Source of the DNA: Chryseobacterium formosense
GTDB taxonomy: Bacteria > Bacteroidota > Bacteroidia > Flavobacteriales > Weeksellaceae
Direction of reading: 5' to 3'
Length of the DNA stretch: 64,000 nucleotides
Assembly (NCBI RefSeq): GCF_900116415.1
Contig: NZ_FPAP01000006.1
Span: forward strand, 98,931-162,930
The notes below the pieces were generated by a model. The model had not been told where the DNA came from. It worked only from the letters and a program-made list of their open reading frames with translations, and searched no databases. Shown here one piece after another: positions 24,337-31,744 of the stretch. The translations under genes were made by a program, and so were the position numbers. How positions within the stretch are numbered: position 1 is the stretch's first letter; each line of letters opens with the position of its first letter.

Positions 24337-26454
24337 ATGAGAAGGGAAATAAAGAACAAAACTCCTCAATTTAATATATCTGAAAATCAGCAGGAAATCT
24401 ATCAATTCGAAAAAGATGGACTTGAGCTGAAATCAAAATATACCACAGAAGATGTAAAAGATAAGAGCATTTCAGACTCTTCTCCGGGAATTGCACCGTA
24501 TATGAGGGGACCTTACTCAACAATGTATGTTCAAAAACCTTGGACAATTCGTCAATATGCAGGTTTCTCAACAGCTGAAGAATCGAATGCGTTTTACAGA
24601 AGAAATTTAGCGGCAGGGCAAAAAGGTCTTTCCGTAGCTTTTGATTTGGCAACGCACAGAGGGTATGATTCAGACCATGCAAGAGTGGTTGGCGATGTAG
24701 GTAAAGCGGGCGTTGCGATTGATTCGGTGGAGGATATGAAAATTCTGTTCAACGAAATTCCTTTGGATGAAATTTCGGTTTCTATGACGATGAATGGAGC
24801 GGTTTTACCGATTCTTTCATTTTATATCGTGGCTGCGGAAGAGCAAGGCGTTTCTCAGGATAAACTTTCAGGAACAATTCAGAATGATATTTTGAAAGAA
24901 TTTATGGTGCGTAATACATACATTTATCCACCAACGCCTTCCATGAAAATCATTGCCGATATTTTTGAATATACATCGAGAAATATTCCGAAATTCAATT
25001 CTATTTCCATTTCAGGATATCATATGCAGGAAGCGGGAGCGACTCCGGTTTTGGAAATGGCTTATACGTTAGCTGATGGCTTGGAATACGTAAGAACAGG
25101 AATTAAAGCAGGAATGAATGTCGATGATTTTGCACCGAGATTATCTTTTTTCTGGGCAATCGGAATGAATCATTTTATGGAAATTGCAAAAATGCGTGCT
25201 GCAAGATATATTTGGGCGACTTTGTTGAAGCAATTTAATCCTCAAAATCCGAAATCTTTAGCTTTAAGAACACACTCTCAGACTTCAGGATGGTCTTTAA
25301 CCGAACAAGAACCATTTAACAATATTACGAGAACGGCAATCGAAGCATTATCTTCAGCTTTAGGCGGAACACAGTCTCTTCACACAAATGCTTTAGATGA
25401 AGCCATTGCACTTCCAACAGATTATTCGGCAAAAATAGCCAGAAATACACAGATTATCCTTCAACAGGAATCAGGAATCTGTGATGTTGTAGATCCAATG
25501 GGTGGAAGTAATCTGGTTGAATCTCTCACTCAGCAGATGATTGAAGAGGCCATGAAATATATTGATGAGGTAGAAAAAGAAGGCGGAATGACAAAAGCCA
25601 TCGAAGCCGGAATTCCGAAAATGAGAATCGAGGAAGCTGCTGCAAGGAAACAGGCGAAAATCGACAGTAGTGAGGAATTTATTATTGGGGTAAATTCTTT
25701 TAAATCGGCTTTAGAACAAACTCCAATTGAGATTTTAGATATCGATAATACCGAAGTTCGCAGGAAACAGATTGAAAGATTAGATTCGATAAAATCGAGC
25801 CGAAATGCTGAAGCGGTTGAAGATATTTTAAACCAGATCAGAGAATCTGCAAAAACAGGAAACGGAAATCTTTTAGCATTGTGTATTGAAGCGGCTCGAA
25901 GAAGAGTGACTTTAGGTGAAATGAGTGATGCGATGGAAGAAACTTTCGGTCGTTACAAAGCCAATATCAGAACTATACAAGGAGTCTACGCAATGAATGC
26001 CAATAAAAATGAATACTTCGGAAAAGCACTTGAGTTGACTCAGAAATTTGAGCAGGAAGAAGGTAGACGTCCAAGATTGATGGTTGCCAAAATGGGGCAG
26101 GATGGTCACGATCGTGGTGCAAAAGTTGTGGCAACGGCATTCGCAGATATGGGATTTGATGTTGATGTTGCGCCATTGTTCCAGACTCCGGAAGAGGTGG
26201 CAAAACAGGCGGTTGAAAATGACATTCACATTTTGGGTGTTTCCTCTTTAGCGGCAGGTCACAAAACTTTAGTTCCGCAGGTTGTTGAAGAACTGAAAAA
26301 ACTCGGTGCAGAAGATATCACGATTGTTGTCGGAGGCGTAATTCCACAGCAGGATTACGAATTTTTATACGCAAACGGAGCCGACTTTATTTTCGGACCT
26401 GGAACCAATCTTCCGAAATGTGCAGTTGAAATTCTGAATCGTTTTTTAGATTAA
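24337..26454 (+). CDS. Methylmalonyl-CoA mutase, catalytic large subunit
   Basis: A 705-residue adenosylcobalamin enzyme interconverting methylmalonyl-CoA and succinyl-CoA. The TIM-barrel substrate domain (about 60-540) shows PWTIRQYAGFSTAEESNAFYRRNL, SVAFDLATHRGYDSDH, SISGYHMQEAGA and RTHSQTSGWSLTEQ. The C-terminal B12 domain (about 570-705) has DGHDRG with the cobalt-ligating H591, followed by VSSLAAGHK and VVGGVIPQQDY. Flavobacteriia often use a small non-catalytic partner (MutA); none is adjacent. The chaperone gene meaB lies 6 kb downstream on the same strand. Normal length. Confidence 0.95.
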   Translation: MRREIKNKTPQFNISENQQEIYQFEKDGLELKSKYTTEDVKDKSISDSSPGIAPYMRGPYSTMYVQKPWTIRQYAGFSTAEESNAFYRRNLAAGQKGLSVAFDLATHRGYDSDHARVVGDVGKAGVAIDSVEDMKILFNEIPLDEISVSMTMNGAVLPILSFYIVAAEEQGVSQDKLSGTIQNDILKEFMVRNTYIYPPTPSMKIIADIFEYTSRNIPKFNSISISGYHMQEAGATPVLEMAYTLADGLEYVRTGIKAGMNVDDFAPRLSFFWAIGMNHFMEIAKMRAARYIWATLLKQFNPQNPKSLALRTHSQTSGWSLTEQEPFNNITRTAIEALSSALGGTQSLHTNALDEAIALPTDYSAKIARNTQIILQQESGICDVVDPMGGSNLVESLTQQMIEEAMKYIDEVEKEGGMTKAIEAGIPKMRIEEAAARKQAKIDSSEEFIIGVNSFKSALEQTPIEILDIDNTEVRRKQIERLDSIKSSRNAEAVEDILNQIRESAKTGNGNLLALCIEAARRRVTLGEMSDAMEETFGRYKANIRTIQGVYAMNANKNEYFGKALELTQKFEQEEGRRPRLMVAKMGQDGHDRGAKVVATAFADMGFDVDVAPLFQTPEEVAKQAVENDIHILGVSSLAAGHKTLVPQVVEELKKLGAEDITIVVGGVIPQQDYEFLYANGADFIFGPGTNLPKCAVEILNRFLD

Positions 26455-26521
26455 AATGTGATTAGAATCCGATAAATTGCACGAGGTTTGTACTGTACGC
26501 CATAACCAAAAACAAAATATT

Positions 26522-27022
26522 ATGGCTTATACAGTAATTTCAGTATTTCCGGCAAACGTTGGTACAGAGGAAATAAAATCAAAATTAAGGAATAACGGTT
26601 TCAACGAAGCAGATATTATCGTTTCCACTTCGAAATTTAATGATGATTCATCAGCAGAAAATTATCAGGAAGACGAAAAAACGCAGAGCTTCTGGAATCA
26701 TATTTTTGTGAACGACAATGAGCTGCTATCTGCTTACAGCAAAGAAAGTGTGGGGAAAGTGAATCTTATCGTTTACGCTTCAACGATCATCGAAGCACAG
26801 GAAGCAAAAAAAATTCTCGACCAGTATGGTGCCCTGAAGATTTATAACAAACCTTCTTTCAATGAAGAAAAGCCTGATACGGCAGGTTTGCCAGAAGATG
26901 TTTATAACGGAATCATTGCAAAAGCAAAGCATGATGTTTATTTCTTAGACAGGGAGCGAACCTATAGTCCAAACAGCAAAGGAATGGATAACACGATGGA
27001 CGATTTAGGTTCAAAAGATTAA
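26522..27022 (+). CDS. Small conserved protein, general-stress-like
   Basis: A 166-residue soluble protein. The ATG at 26522 gives a compact start (MAYTVISVFPANVG); the frame extends 15 codons upstream without a better start. Residues 1-110 read like a ferredoxin-type alpha/beta fold (VISVFPANVGTEEIKSKLRNNGF, then VNLIVYASTIIEAQEAKKIL), the layout of proteins annotated as general stress protein 17M-like in other phyla; the C-terminal 50 residues are polar and disordered. There is no signal peptide. The assignment is tentative. A GU-containing terminator follows at 27040. Confidence 0.55.
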   Translation: MAYTVISVFPANVGTEEIKSKLRNNGFNEADIIVSTSKFNDDSSAENYQEDEKTQSFWNHIFVNDNELLSAYSKESVGKVNLIVYASTIIEAQEAKKILDQYGALKIYNKPSFNEEKPDTAGLPEDVYNGIIAKAKHDVYFLDRERTYSPNSKGMDNTMDDLGSKD

Positions 27023-27039
27023 ACTAAAAATTAAAATAT

Positions 27040-27077
27040 AAACGTTTGAGAAATTATTCTTAGACGTTTTTTTTTTG
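27040..27077 (+). terminator. Terminator after the stress-like gene
   Basis: AAACGTTTGAGAA (27040-27052) pairs with TTCTTAGACGTTT (27057-27069) using two G-U pairs, followed by a run of nine T residues. Confidence 0.7.
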
Positions 27078-27107
27078 AAAAAAAATTATTTAAATCAAAA
27101 AAAATGA

Positions 27108-27116
27108 TATATTTGC
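27108..27116 (+). promoter_or_regulatory. Promoter of a small intergenic transcript
   Basis: TATATTTGC is a perfect TAnnTTTGC element with no long gene behind it, only the short structured unit at 27122-27290. Confidence 0.65.
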
Positions 27117-27121
27117 ATCTG

Positions 27122-27290
27122 AAAATCAAGTTTAACCAATTAAAAAACAACGAAGCAATGTTCAAATTCAATCTACATTCAACAGTAGGATTGCCTTTTG
27201 CAAAGGCGAGGCTTCGTGGTTTGGTACACTCATAGAATAACAGTATATCGAAATATCAAAACCCGAAGTCGCAGAGATTTCGGGTTTTTT
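27122..27290 (+). ncRNA. Putative structured small RNA or leader with a 25-codon ORF
   Basis: From the promoter at 27108 to the terminator at 27258-27290 runs a unit of about 170 bases. Helices visible: ACGAAGC (27150-27156) with GCTTCGT (27211-27217), enclosing the perfect hairpin GCCTTT TGC AAAGGC (27193-27207). An ORF of 25 residues starts at 27158, inside the outer helix, and ends TAG at 27233-27235, its last residues reading AKARLRGLVHS. No amino acid is strongly enriched, and the next gene lies 358 bases past the terminator, so this could be a small RNA, a small-protein gene, or an orphan leader. Expression is not demonstrated. Confidence 0.45.
27258..27290 (+). terminator. Terminator of the small intergenic transcript
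   Basis: AAAACCCGAA (27258-27267) with TTCGGGTTTT (27279-27288) and a T-run, an almost ideal intrinsic terminator. Confidence 0.85.
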
Positions 27291-27410
27291 ATTGCGCAAT
27301 ATTTAAACTCAAATCAGTTTCCCCGAAAATCTTTTTTATAAAATTTTGGAGCCTTTTCAAATAGTTTTTAGGAGCTATTTGACTACGCCGAATTGTTACT
27401 TATTAATTTT

Positions 27411-27512
27411 TTAAGGAGCAATTTCCCGCTTTCCACTATATCTTTTTTGCCAACGCTTTTTTTCAAGCCAATGCAAAAAAGGATGTCGTTGCAATCGGGG
27501 CTAATGATAAAG
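27411..27512. repeat. Putative dispersed intergenic element (AAGGAGCAATTTCCCGC ... ATCGGGGCTAA)
   Basis: This segment has the layout of an intergenic element I associate with Flavobacteriia: a conserved left edge with AGCAATTTCCCGCTTTCC, an internal hairpin (CTTTTTTGC at about 27446 with GCAAAAAAG at about 27474) and a conserved right edge with GCAATCGGGGCTAA. No ORF spans it. The family recognition is from memory and would need a genome-wide search. Confidence 0.4.
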
Positions 27513-27524
27513 TTTCGCCTTGAT

Positions 27525-27557
27525 AAACCTCATAGGTTTCCAAAACCTATGAGGTTT
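27525..27557. repeat. 33-base REP-like palindrome
   Basis: AAACCTCATAGGTTT (27525-27539) and AAACCTATGAGGTTT (27543-27557) form perfect 15-bp arms around CCA. It may be a mobile palindromic repeat; it lies between the small RNA-like unit and the RtcB operon. Confidence 0.7.
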
Positions 27558-27570
27558 GAATAACAACAAA

Positions 27571-27590
27571 TCAACTAGAATCTTAGTTGA
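27571..27590. promoter_or_regulatory. Operator-like palindrome upstream of the RtcB operon
   Basis: TCAACTA (27571-27577), six-base spacer, TAGTTGA (27584-27590): perfect 7-bp arms 58 bases ahead of the first gene of the operon. No TAnnTTTG box follows it. A regulatory role is inferred from position only. Confidence 0.4.
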
Positions 27591-27647
27591 CAAAATTTAA
27601 TGTGACGTATAGAAACCAAATTTCCATACCTCGCCTGTAATTAAATA

Positions 27648-28397
27648 ATGGAAAAAGAAAATCTTTTATTTTTCAGATTAAGAAGTCTGAGAAGCAGAAA
27701 AAGAATCATAAAAAAAGATGTAGAAAAACAGATCAGGAAAAAGTATAAACATAGTGATGAACTCTGGAAATTAAGAAGAAATATTCCGTCAGTTCCTTTG
27801 GAAAAGCCATATCAAAAAGGGTTTGTAAGATTCTTTGTTGTAAGAGACGATGTAAAGCGTTCCAAAGACGGAGATTTCTTCGAAGGAATTCTGAATAAGA
27901 TCAACACAAAGACGTATTCTGAAACCCGAAAATTCTTAAAAAAGAAAAGAAAATTCGGACGAAGAATATATGTTGACCGGGAGCAAAAATTAGATAGACT
28001 TTCCACCTATCAATGGAATGATCCAAAGTTGAAATTAACAGACAGAGAGAGACAATATTTTTTAAAAAGAGAAGATTATTGTCCGTTCAGAAAGACATAT
28101 AACATTTACTATGAATTCATTGAACCATGGAGGTTTGTATTGAGGGTAAAACCAAATATGATTACTCATTACAAACCTTTGGATTCCGATTTAGAAAAAG
28201 AGATCGATGAACTCGATTATTATTTAGGGAAACATAAAATTGTAGGAATTATTCACAAAACAATTTATGGAAGACCAAATCCATGGAAAGATAAATACAA
28301 AAGAGATTCAATGAAAAGCAAAAAATGCTTTCGCTGCAAAATGTCTGCAACTGTGATTGCAGAAAATTTAGAGGACGGAAATGTCCTGAAATTTTAA
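27648..28397 (+). CDS. Basic protein of unknown function, first gene of the RtcB-PrfH operon
   Basis: A 249-residue protein with no signal peptide and very many lysines and arginines (RLRSLRSRKRIIKKDVEKQIRKKY, shown here in parts: the first 35 residues are mostly basic). Aromatic and basic blocks such as RFFVVRDDVKRSKDGDFFEG, EDYCPFRKTYN and PWRFVLRVKP follow, and a C-terminal CFRCK (C-x2-C) may bind metal. I do not recognise the family. Composition fits nucleic-acid or ribosome binding (inference). It ends 10 bases before rtcB and is certainly in the same operon, so a role in RNA repair is the best contextual guess. Confidence 0.65.
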   Translation: MEKENLLFFRLRSLRSRKRIIKKDVEKQIRKKYKHSDELWKLRRNIPSVPLEKPYQKGFVRFFVVRDDVKRSKDGDFFEGILNKINTKTYSETRKFLKKKRKFGRRIYVDREQKLDRLSTYQWNDPKLKLTDRERQYFLKREDYCPFRKTYNIYYEFIEPWRFVLRVKPNMITHYKPLDSDLEKEIDELDYYLGKHKIVGIIHKTIYGRPNPWKDKYKRDSMKSKKCFRCKMSATVIAENLEDGNVLKF

Positions 28398-28407
28398 AAC
28401 AAAAACA

Positions 28408-29799
28408 ATGGGAAATTTAAAACTTAAAGGAAAAGATATATTAAAAATAGGCTATCCAAACAATCAAAGTGTAAACATCGCTTTGGAAGTCATGAAAAGA
28501 AATTTTGCAACAAAAAATATTCATCATGTGAAATCTCTTTTAAAGGAAATTCTGCAAAATCCGGAAATTTTTGAAAAAGATTTAACCTTCGGGCAAATTG
28601 CGGAAGCGTTGCTTTCATCCAAGAAAACGGAGAAAAGAATGCTCAATACAAACAGGGCAACATTCAATATTTTCGGAGACAATATTTCAGATGAAGCAAA
28701 AAACCAGCTGTATACCGCTTTGAAACTTCCGATTGCAACGCAAGGCGCTTTAATGCCCGATGCACACAGCGGTTACGGACTTCCGATCGGCGGAGTTCTG
28801 GCCGTAGAAAATGCGGTGATCCCGTATGGAGTCGGGATGGATATCGGTTGCAGAATGTCGCTCAGTATTTTAGATACCCCTATTTCATATCTTGACGGCG
28901 CAAGAGATAAATACGAAAAAGCTCTTGCCGAACATACAAAATTCGGGATGTACGAAACTCATAAATCTCATATCGATCACGAAATTTTCTATAGAGATAC
29001 TTTCGATATGATTCCGATTTTGAGGAGATTAAAAGGAAAAGCCATCAAACAAATGGGTAGTTCCGGCGGCGGAAATCACTTTGTGGAATTTGGAGAAGTA
29101 GAAATTACAGAAGGAGATGAACAAATCGGACTTCCAAAAGGGAAATATCTTGGGATTCTTTCACACAGCGGATCACGTGGATTGGGTGCAGAAATCGCTC
29201 AATATTATTCCAGAGTAGCTGTGGAACAATGTCCGTTGCCAAAAGAAGCACAGCAATTTGCCTGGCTGGATCTGGGTACACATCTCGGTTTGGAATATTG
29301 GACCGCAATGAATTTGGCGGGAGATTATGCTTCAGCTTGTCACGACGATATCCACAGACGATTGGTAAAAGCAGTCGGTGGAAGAGTGAAAGCAAAAATT
29401 GAAAACCATCACAATTTTGCATGGAAAGAAATTCATAACGGAAAAGAAGTGATTGTTCACCGAAAGGGAGCTACTCCGGCGAATGAAAACGAATTGGGAA
29501 TGATTCCCGGATCAATGACGGCAAAAGGTTTTATCGTTCGTGGAAAAGGAAATCCTGATTCTTTGAACTCTGCCTCTCACGGCGCAGGAAGGGCACATTC
29601 CAGAGGTGAATGCAGAAGTCTTTTTACTCAAAATGACATCAAAAAAGAATTGAAACTCAAAAATGTCACATTAATGGGCGGAAATACGGAAGAAGCTCCA
29701 ATGGCGTACAAAGACATCAATGAGGTGATGAATGCACAAAGCGAATTGGTGGATATTCTGGGAACTTTCCAACCGAGAATTGTGAGGATGGACAGGTAA
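28408..29799 (+). CDS. rtcB: RtcB family RNA ligase
   Basis: A 463-residue GTP- and Mn-dependent ligase that joins RNA 2',3'-cyclic phosphate or 3'-phosphate ends to 5'-OH ends. The metal and guanylate motifs are intact: GVGMDIGCRMS (metal-binding C148), GSSGGGNHFVEFG, LSHSGSRGLG, ENHHNFAW, VHRKGATPA, PGSMTAKGFIVRG and SHGAGRAHSR (H391), the last matching the histidine that takes GMP in studied RtcBs. No archease gene is adjacent. The company of prfH three genes on marks it as the RtcB2-type ligase of ribosome repair rather than a tRNA-splicing ligase. Confidence 0.93.
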   Translation: MGNLKLKGKDILKIGYPNNQSVNIALEVMKRNFATKNIHHVKSLLKEILQNPEIFEKDLTFGQIAEALLSSKKTEKRMLNTNRATFNIFGDNISDEAKNQLYTALKLPIATQGALMPDAHSGYGLPIGGVLAVENAVIPYGVGMDIGCRMSLSILDTPISYLDGARDKYEKALAEHTKFGMYETHKSHIDHEIFYRDTFDMIPILRRLKGKAIKQMGSSGGGNHFVEFGEVEITEGDEQIGLPKGKYLGILSHSGSRGLGAEIAQYYSRVAVEQCPLPKEAQQFAWLDLGTHLGLEYWTAMNLAGDYASACHDDIHRRLVKAVGGRVKAKIENHHNFAWKEIHNGKEVIVHRKGATPANENELGMIPGSMTAKGFIVRGKGNPDSLNSASHGAGRAHSRGECRSLFTQNDIKKELKLKNVTLMGGNTEEAPMAYKDINEVMNAQSELVDILGTFQPRIVRMDR

Positions 29800-29872
29800 A
29801 TGGTTGATAGGTTGTAGTTGTTGGTTGATGGATTTTGACTGATAATAATAGCCAGTAATATTTAAAGAATGA

Positions 29873-29954
29873 TTGTCATTCAGAATGGAACGGAGTGGAA
29901 TGAAGAATCTGCAAAAAGATTTCTCACTGCACTTTGTTTCGTTCGAAATGACAA
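29873..29954. repeat. Dispersed-type imperfect palindrome (TTGTCATT ... AATGACAA)
   Basis: Outer arms TTGTCATT (29873-29880) and AATGACAA (29947-29954) are perfect, and the inner parts (GAATGGAACG against CGTTCGAAA) are imperfect. Sequences of this pattern recur between Chryseobacterium genes. It creates an artificial in-frame extension at the front of the next gene. Confidence 0.55.
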
Positions 29955-29979
29955 ATTCAAATCAAAAAAAAATAAAAAA

Positions 29980-30525
29980 ATGGGAGCACCACATAATATA
30001 AAAAGATACGGTGAAGTCTGGCCGGAATTCAGAATTCAATACGGACTGGAAATTTTAGAAAAATTAAAAAATAAAGTCATTATTTCAGGAGGTTGGGCAT
30101 GGCATTTTATGTCTGAAATTGGGCATACGGAATATAAGCACGCTCATGATCATAAGGATATTGATGTTTTTGTTAAAAAGGAAAATGTTGCTCAGGTTAT
30201 CATGATTCTTCAGCAGGAAGGCTTTTTGAAAGTCTGGACAAGATATGACCATCTTCCGAGCGAAGAAAACTTTCGCAGATATGAAAAAACAATCGAAATG
30301 GAAAACGGAAAATTTCACAGAATTACAATCGATTTTTTCGAAAGAAATGATCTGGAAATCATTGTCACCAATGGATTTACAGTAGTGAAGCCTGATGTTC
30401 TGCTTTCGTTTTACAGAAATATTCATTCCAGCGATAAATGTTGGGCGGTCATGGCTGCAAAAGATTTATTGGAAAAAGGAATTGATCCTGTTGGTCATCC
30501 GAAATTAAGTGAAATACCGAAATAA
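29980..30525 (+). CDS. Nucleotidyltransferase-fold protein in the RtcB-PrfH operon
   Basis: A 181-residue protein. The ATG at 29980 (MGAPHNIKRYGEVW) is preferred; the frame is open back to 29869, but that part is an intergenic repeat. GGWAWHF (37-43), H58-K-D60-I-D62-VFV and D118 in RITIDFFE give the minimal polymerase-beta/MNT nucleotidyltransferase signature, G-G then D-x-D plus a third Asp, closest in style to the aminoglycoside/lincosamide nucleotidyltransferase group (GGWA...HxDIDI). No resistance context is present. The placement two bases before prfH suggests RNA- or protein-directed nucleotidyl transfer in ribosome repair (inference). Confidence 0.7.
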   Translation: MGAPHNIKRYGEVWPEFRIQYGLEILEKLKNKVIISGGWAWHFMSEIGHTEYKHAHDHKDIDVFVKKENVAQVIMILQQEGFLKVWTRYDHLPSEENFRRYEKTIEMENGKFHRITIDFFERNDLEIIVTNGFTVVKPDVLLSFYRNIHSSDKCWAVMAAKDLLEKGIDPVGHPKLSEIPK

Positions 30526-30527
30526 CA

Positions 30528-31226
30528 ATGGAAAAAATCATACAAATAACTTCAGGAAGAGGACCTTTGGAATGCCAATGGGTCGTTGCAAAACTGTTGA
30601 AAGTCTTTCTTGAGGAAGCAAAAGATAATAACATCGATTACGAAATTATTCATCGTGAAAATGGTGATGAAAACCTGACTTTAAAATCGGTAACCCTGCT
30701 TTTAAAATCAAAAAATATCAATGAATTTTTAAAAAATTGGTTGGGAAGTATTTTGTGGACGGGAAAAAGTACATTTCGAAAACTGCACAAAAGAAGCAAC
30801 TGGTTCATCGGAGTTTTCGAGCTGGAAGGTTTGGAGAAAATCAATTTTAATGAAAAAGATATTCAGTTTCAGACAACCAGAAGTCAGGGGAGTGGCGGAC
30901 AAAATGTAAATAAAGTGAATACGGCTGTTCGGGCTACTCACGTTCCGACGGGACAAAGTATTTTTGTTCAGGACTCGCGCTCACAATTGGAAAATAAAAA
31001 GTTTTCGATTGCAAGACTGAAAGAAAAAGTGTTGGAACAGAATATTATCCAGCTTCAAAAACAAATGCAGGAAACTTGGAACAATCATTTGAATGTTCAG
31101 CGCGGAAACCCGATCAGAATATTTTCGGGAACCGATTTTAAAAAGAATTATCAGGACAAATCTTTCAAAAAAGAAAGAAATCAACTGAAAAACGAATTAA
31201 AAAATTACAAAAATGACCTTAACTAA
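30528..31226 (+). CDS. prfH: Peptide chain release factor H (PrfH)
   Basis: A 232-residue class I release-factor homologue. It has the GGQ motif (G123-G124-Q125 within RSQGSGGQNVNKV) that triggers peptidyl-tRNA hydrolysis, plus the basic C-terminal tail, but lacks the stop-codon-reading domain of RF1/RF2. Start ITSGRGPLECQWVVAKL is characteristic of PrfH. PrfH with RtcB2 has been reported to act on ribosomes cleaved in the 16S decoding centre: PrfH frees the stalled peptide and RtcB reseals the RNA. It is two bases from the nucleotidyltransferase-like gene and overlaps the next gene by 14 bases. Confidence 0.92.
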   Translation: MEKIIQITSGRGPLECQWVVAKLLKVFLEEAKDNNIDYEIIHRENGDENLTLKSVTLLLKSKNINEFLKNWLGSILWTGKSTFRKLHKRSNWFIGVFELEGLEKINFNEKDIQFQTTRSQGSGGQNVNKVNTAVRATHVPTGQSIFVQDSRSQLENKKFSIARLKEKVLEQNIIQLQKQMQETWNNHLNVQRGNPIRIFSGTDFKKNYQDKSFKKERNQLKNELKNYKNDLN

Positions 31227-31722
31227 AAATAAATACTACTTTGAAGCTTTGGATAACTATCCATACAGCCTTCCGGAATGCTTGGAAGCGTTGAACTATG
31301 CTTTGTCCTACGATCCTGAAGATGCAGACAGCCTTTGTCTGATGGGAAGAATCTATTCTGAACAGTTGAAAAATTATGATCTTGCCAAACAGTATTTTGA
31401 AGAAGCGATGCATTGTGATATTACCAACTTAAACGTTCCGCAATATTACATCAATTGCCTTTTAGCCAATGAAGATTTTCATGAAGCTGAAAAATTGATC
31501 AACTATTCTTTAAAAATAAAGGGAATTGATAAGTCGAATCTTTGGTTTTACAGAGCTTTGCTCTCCGAGAAAAGAGGAAGTTTCAATAATGCTTTGAAAT
31601 TTTTGGATGAAGCGGCAAAATACTGTTTTAATGAATATAGTTTGAATGTGGTAAAGGATAGAAAGAAATTTATTAAATCAAAAATGCCAAAGAAAAATAA
31701 AAAGAAGAAGGAGACGAAATAA
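31213..31722 (+). CDS. TPR-repeat protein ending the RtcB-PrfH operon
   Basis: A 169-residue soluble protein overlapping the end of prfH by 14 bases, so translationally coupled. Three to four TPR hairpins are visible (LEALNYALSYDPEDADSLCL, LAKQYFEEAMHCDITN, HEAEKLINYSLKIKG, NNALKFLDEAAKYC), then a lysine-rich tail (MPKKNKKKKETK). TPR proteins act as adaptors; a role holding the repair proteins together or on the ribosome is inferred. The terminator overlaps its last codons. Confidence 0.8.
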   Translation: MTLTKNKYYFEALDNYPYSLPECLEALNYALSYDPEDADSLCLMGRIYSEQLKNYDLAKQYFEEAMHCDITNLNVPQYYINCLLANEDFHEAEKLINYSLKIKGIDKSNLWFYRALLSEKRGSFNNALKFLDEAAKYCFNEYSLNVVKDRKKFIKSKMPKKNKKKKETK

Positions 31723-31735
31723 GTCTCCTTTTATT
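31706..31735 (+). terminator. Terminator of the RtcB-PrfH operon
   Basis: AAGGAGAC (31708-31715) and GTCTCCTT (31723-31730) with a 7-base loop containing the TPR gene stop codon, then a short T-run. Confidence 0.7.
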
Positions 31736-31744
31736 ATTCAAAAA

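Noticed and set aside
27586..27606. E. coli-style TTGACA/TATAGA promoter before the RtcB operon
   Set aside because: The spacer is about 15 bases and Bacteroidota primary sigma does not use these boxes; kept only as part of the palindrome observation.
29869..29979. N-terminal extension of the nucleotidyltransferase-like protein
   Set aside because: The sequence is an intergenic palindromic repeat; a better start with normal gene-like codons lies at 29980.
29980..30525. Antibiotic resistance nucleotidyltransferase
   Set aside because: Only the core fold motif is shared; there is no mobile or resistance context, and it lies in an RNA repair operon.
30528..31226. RF2-type release factor or ArfB
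   Set aside because: The GGQ is present but there is no stop-codon recognition domain, and the N-terminus and rtcB neighbourhood match PrfH rather than ArfB.
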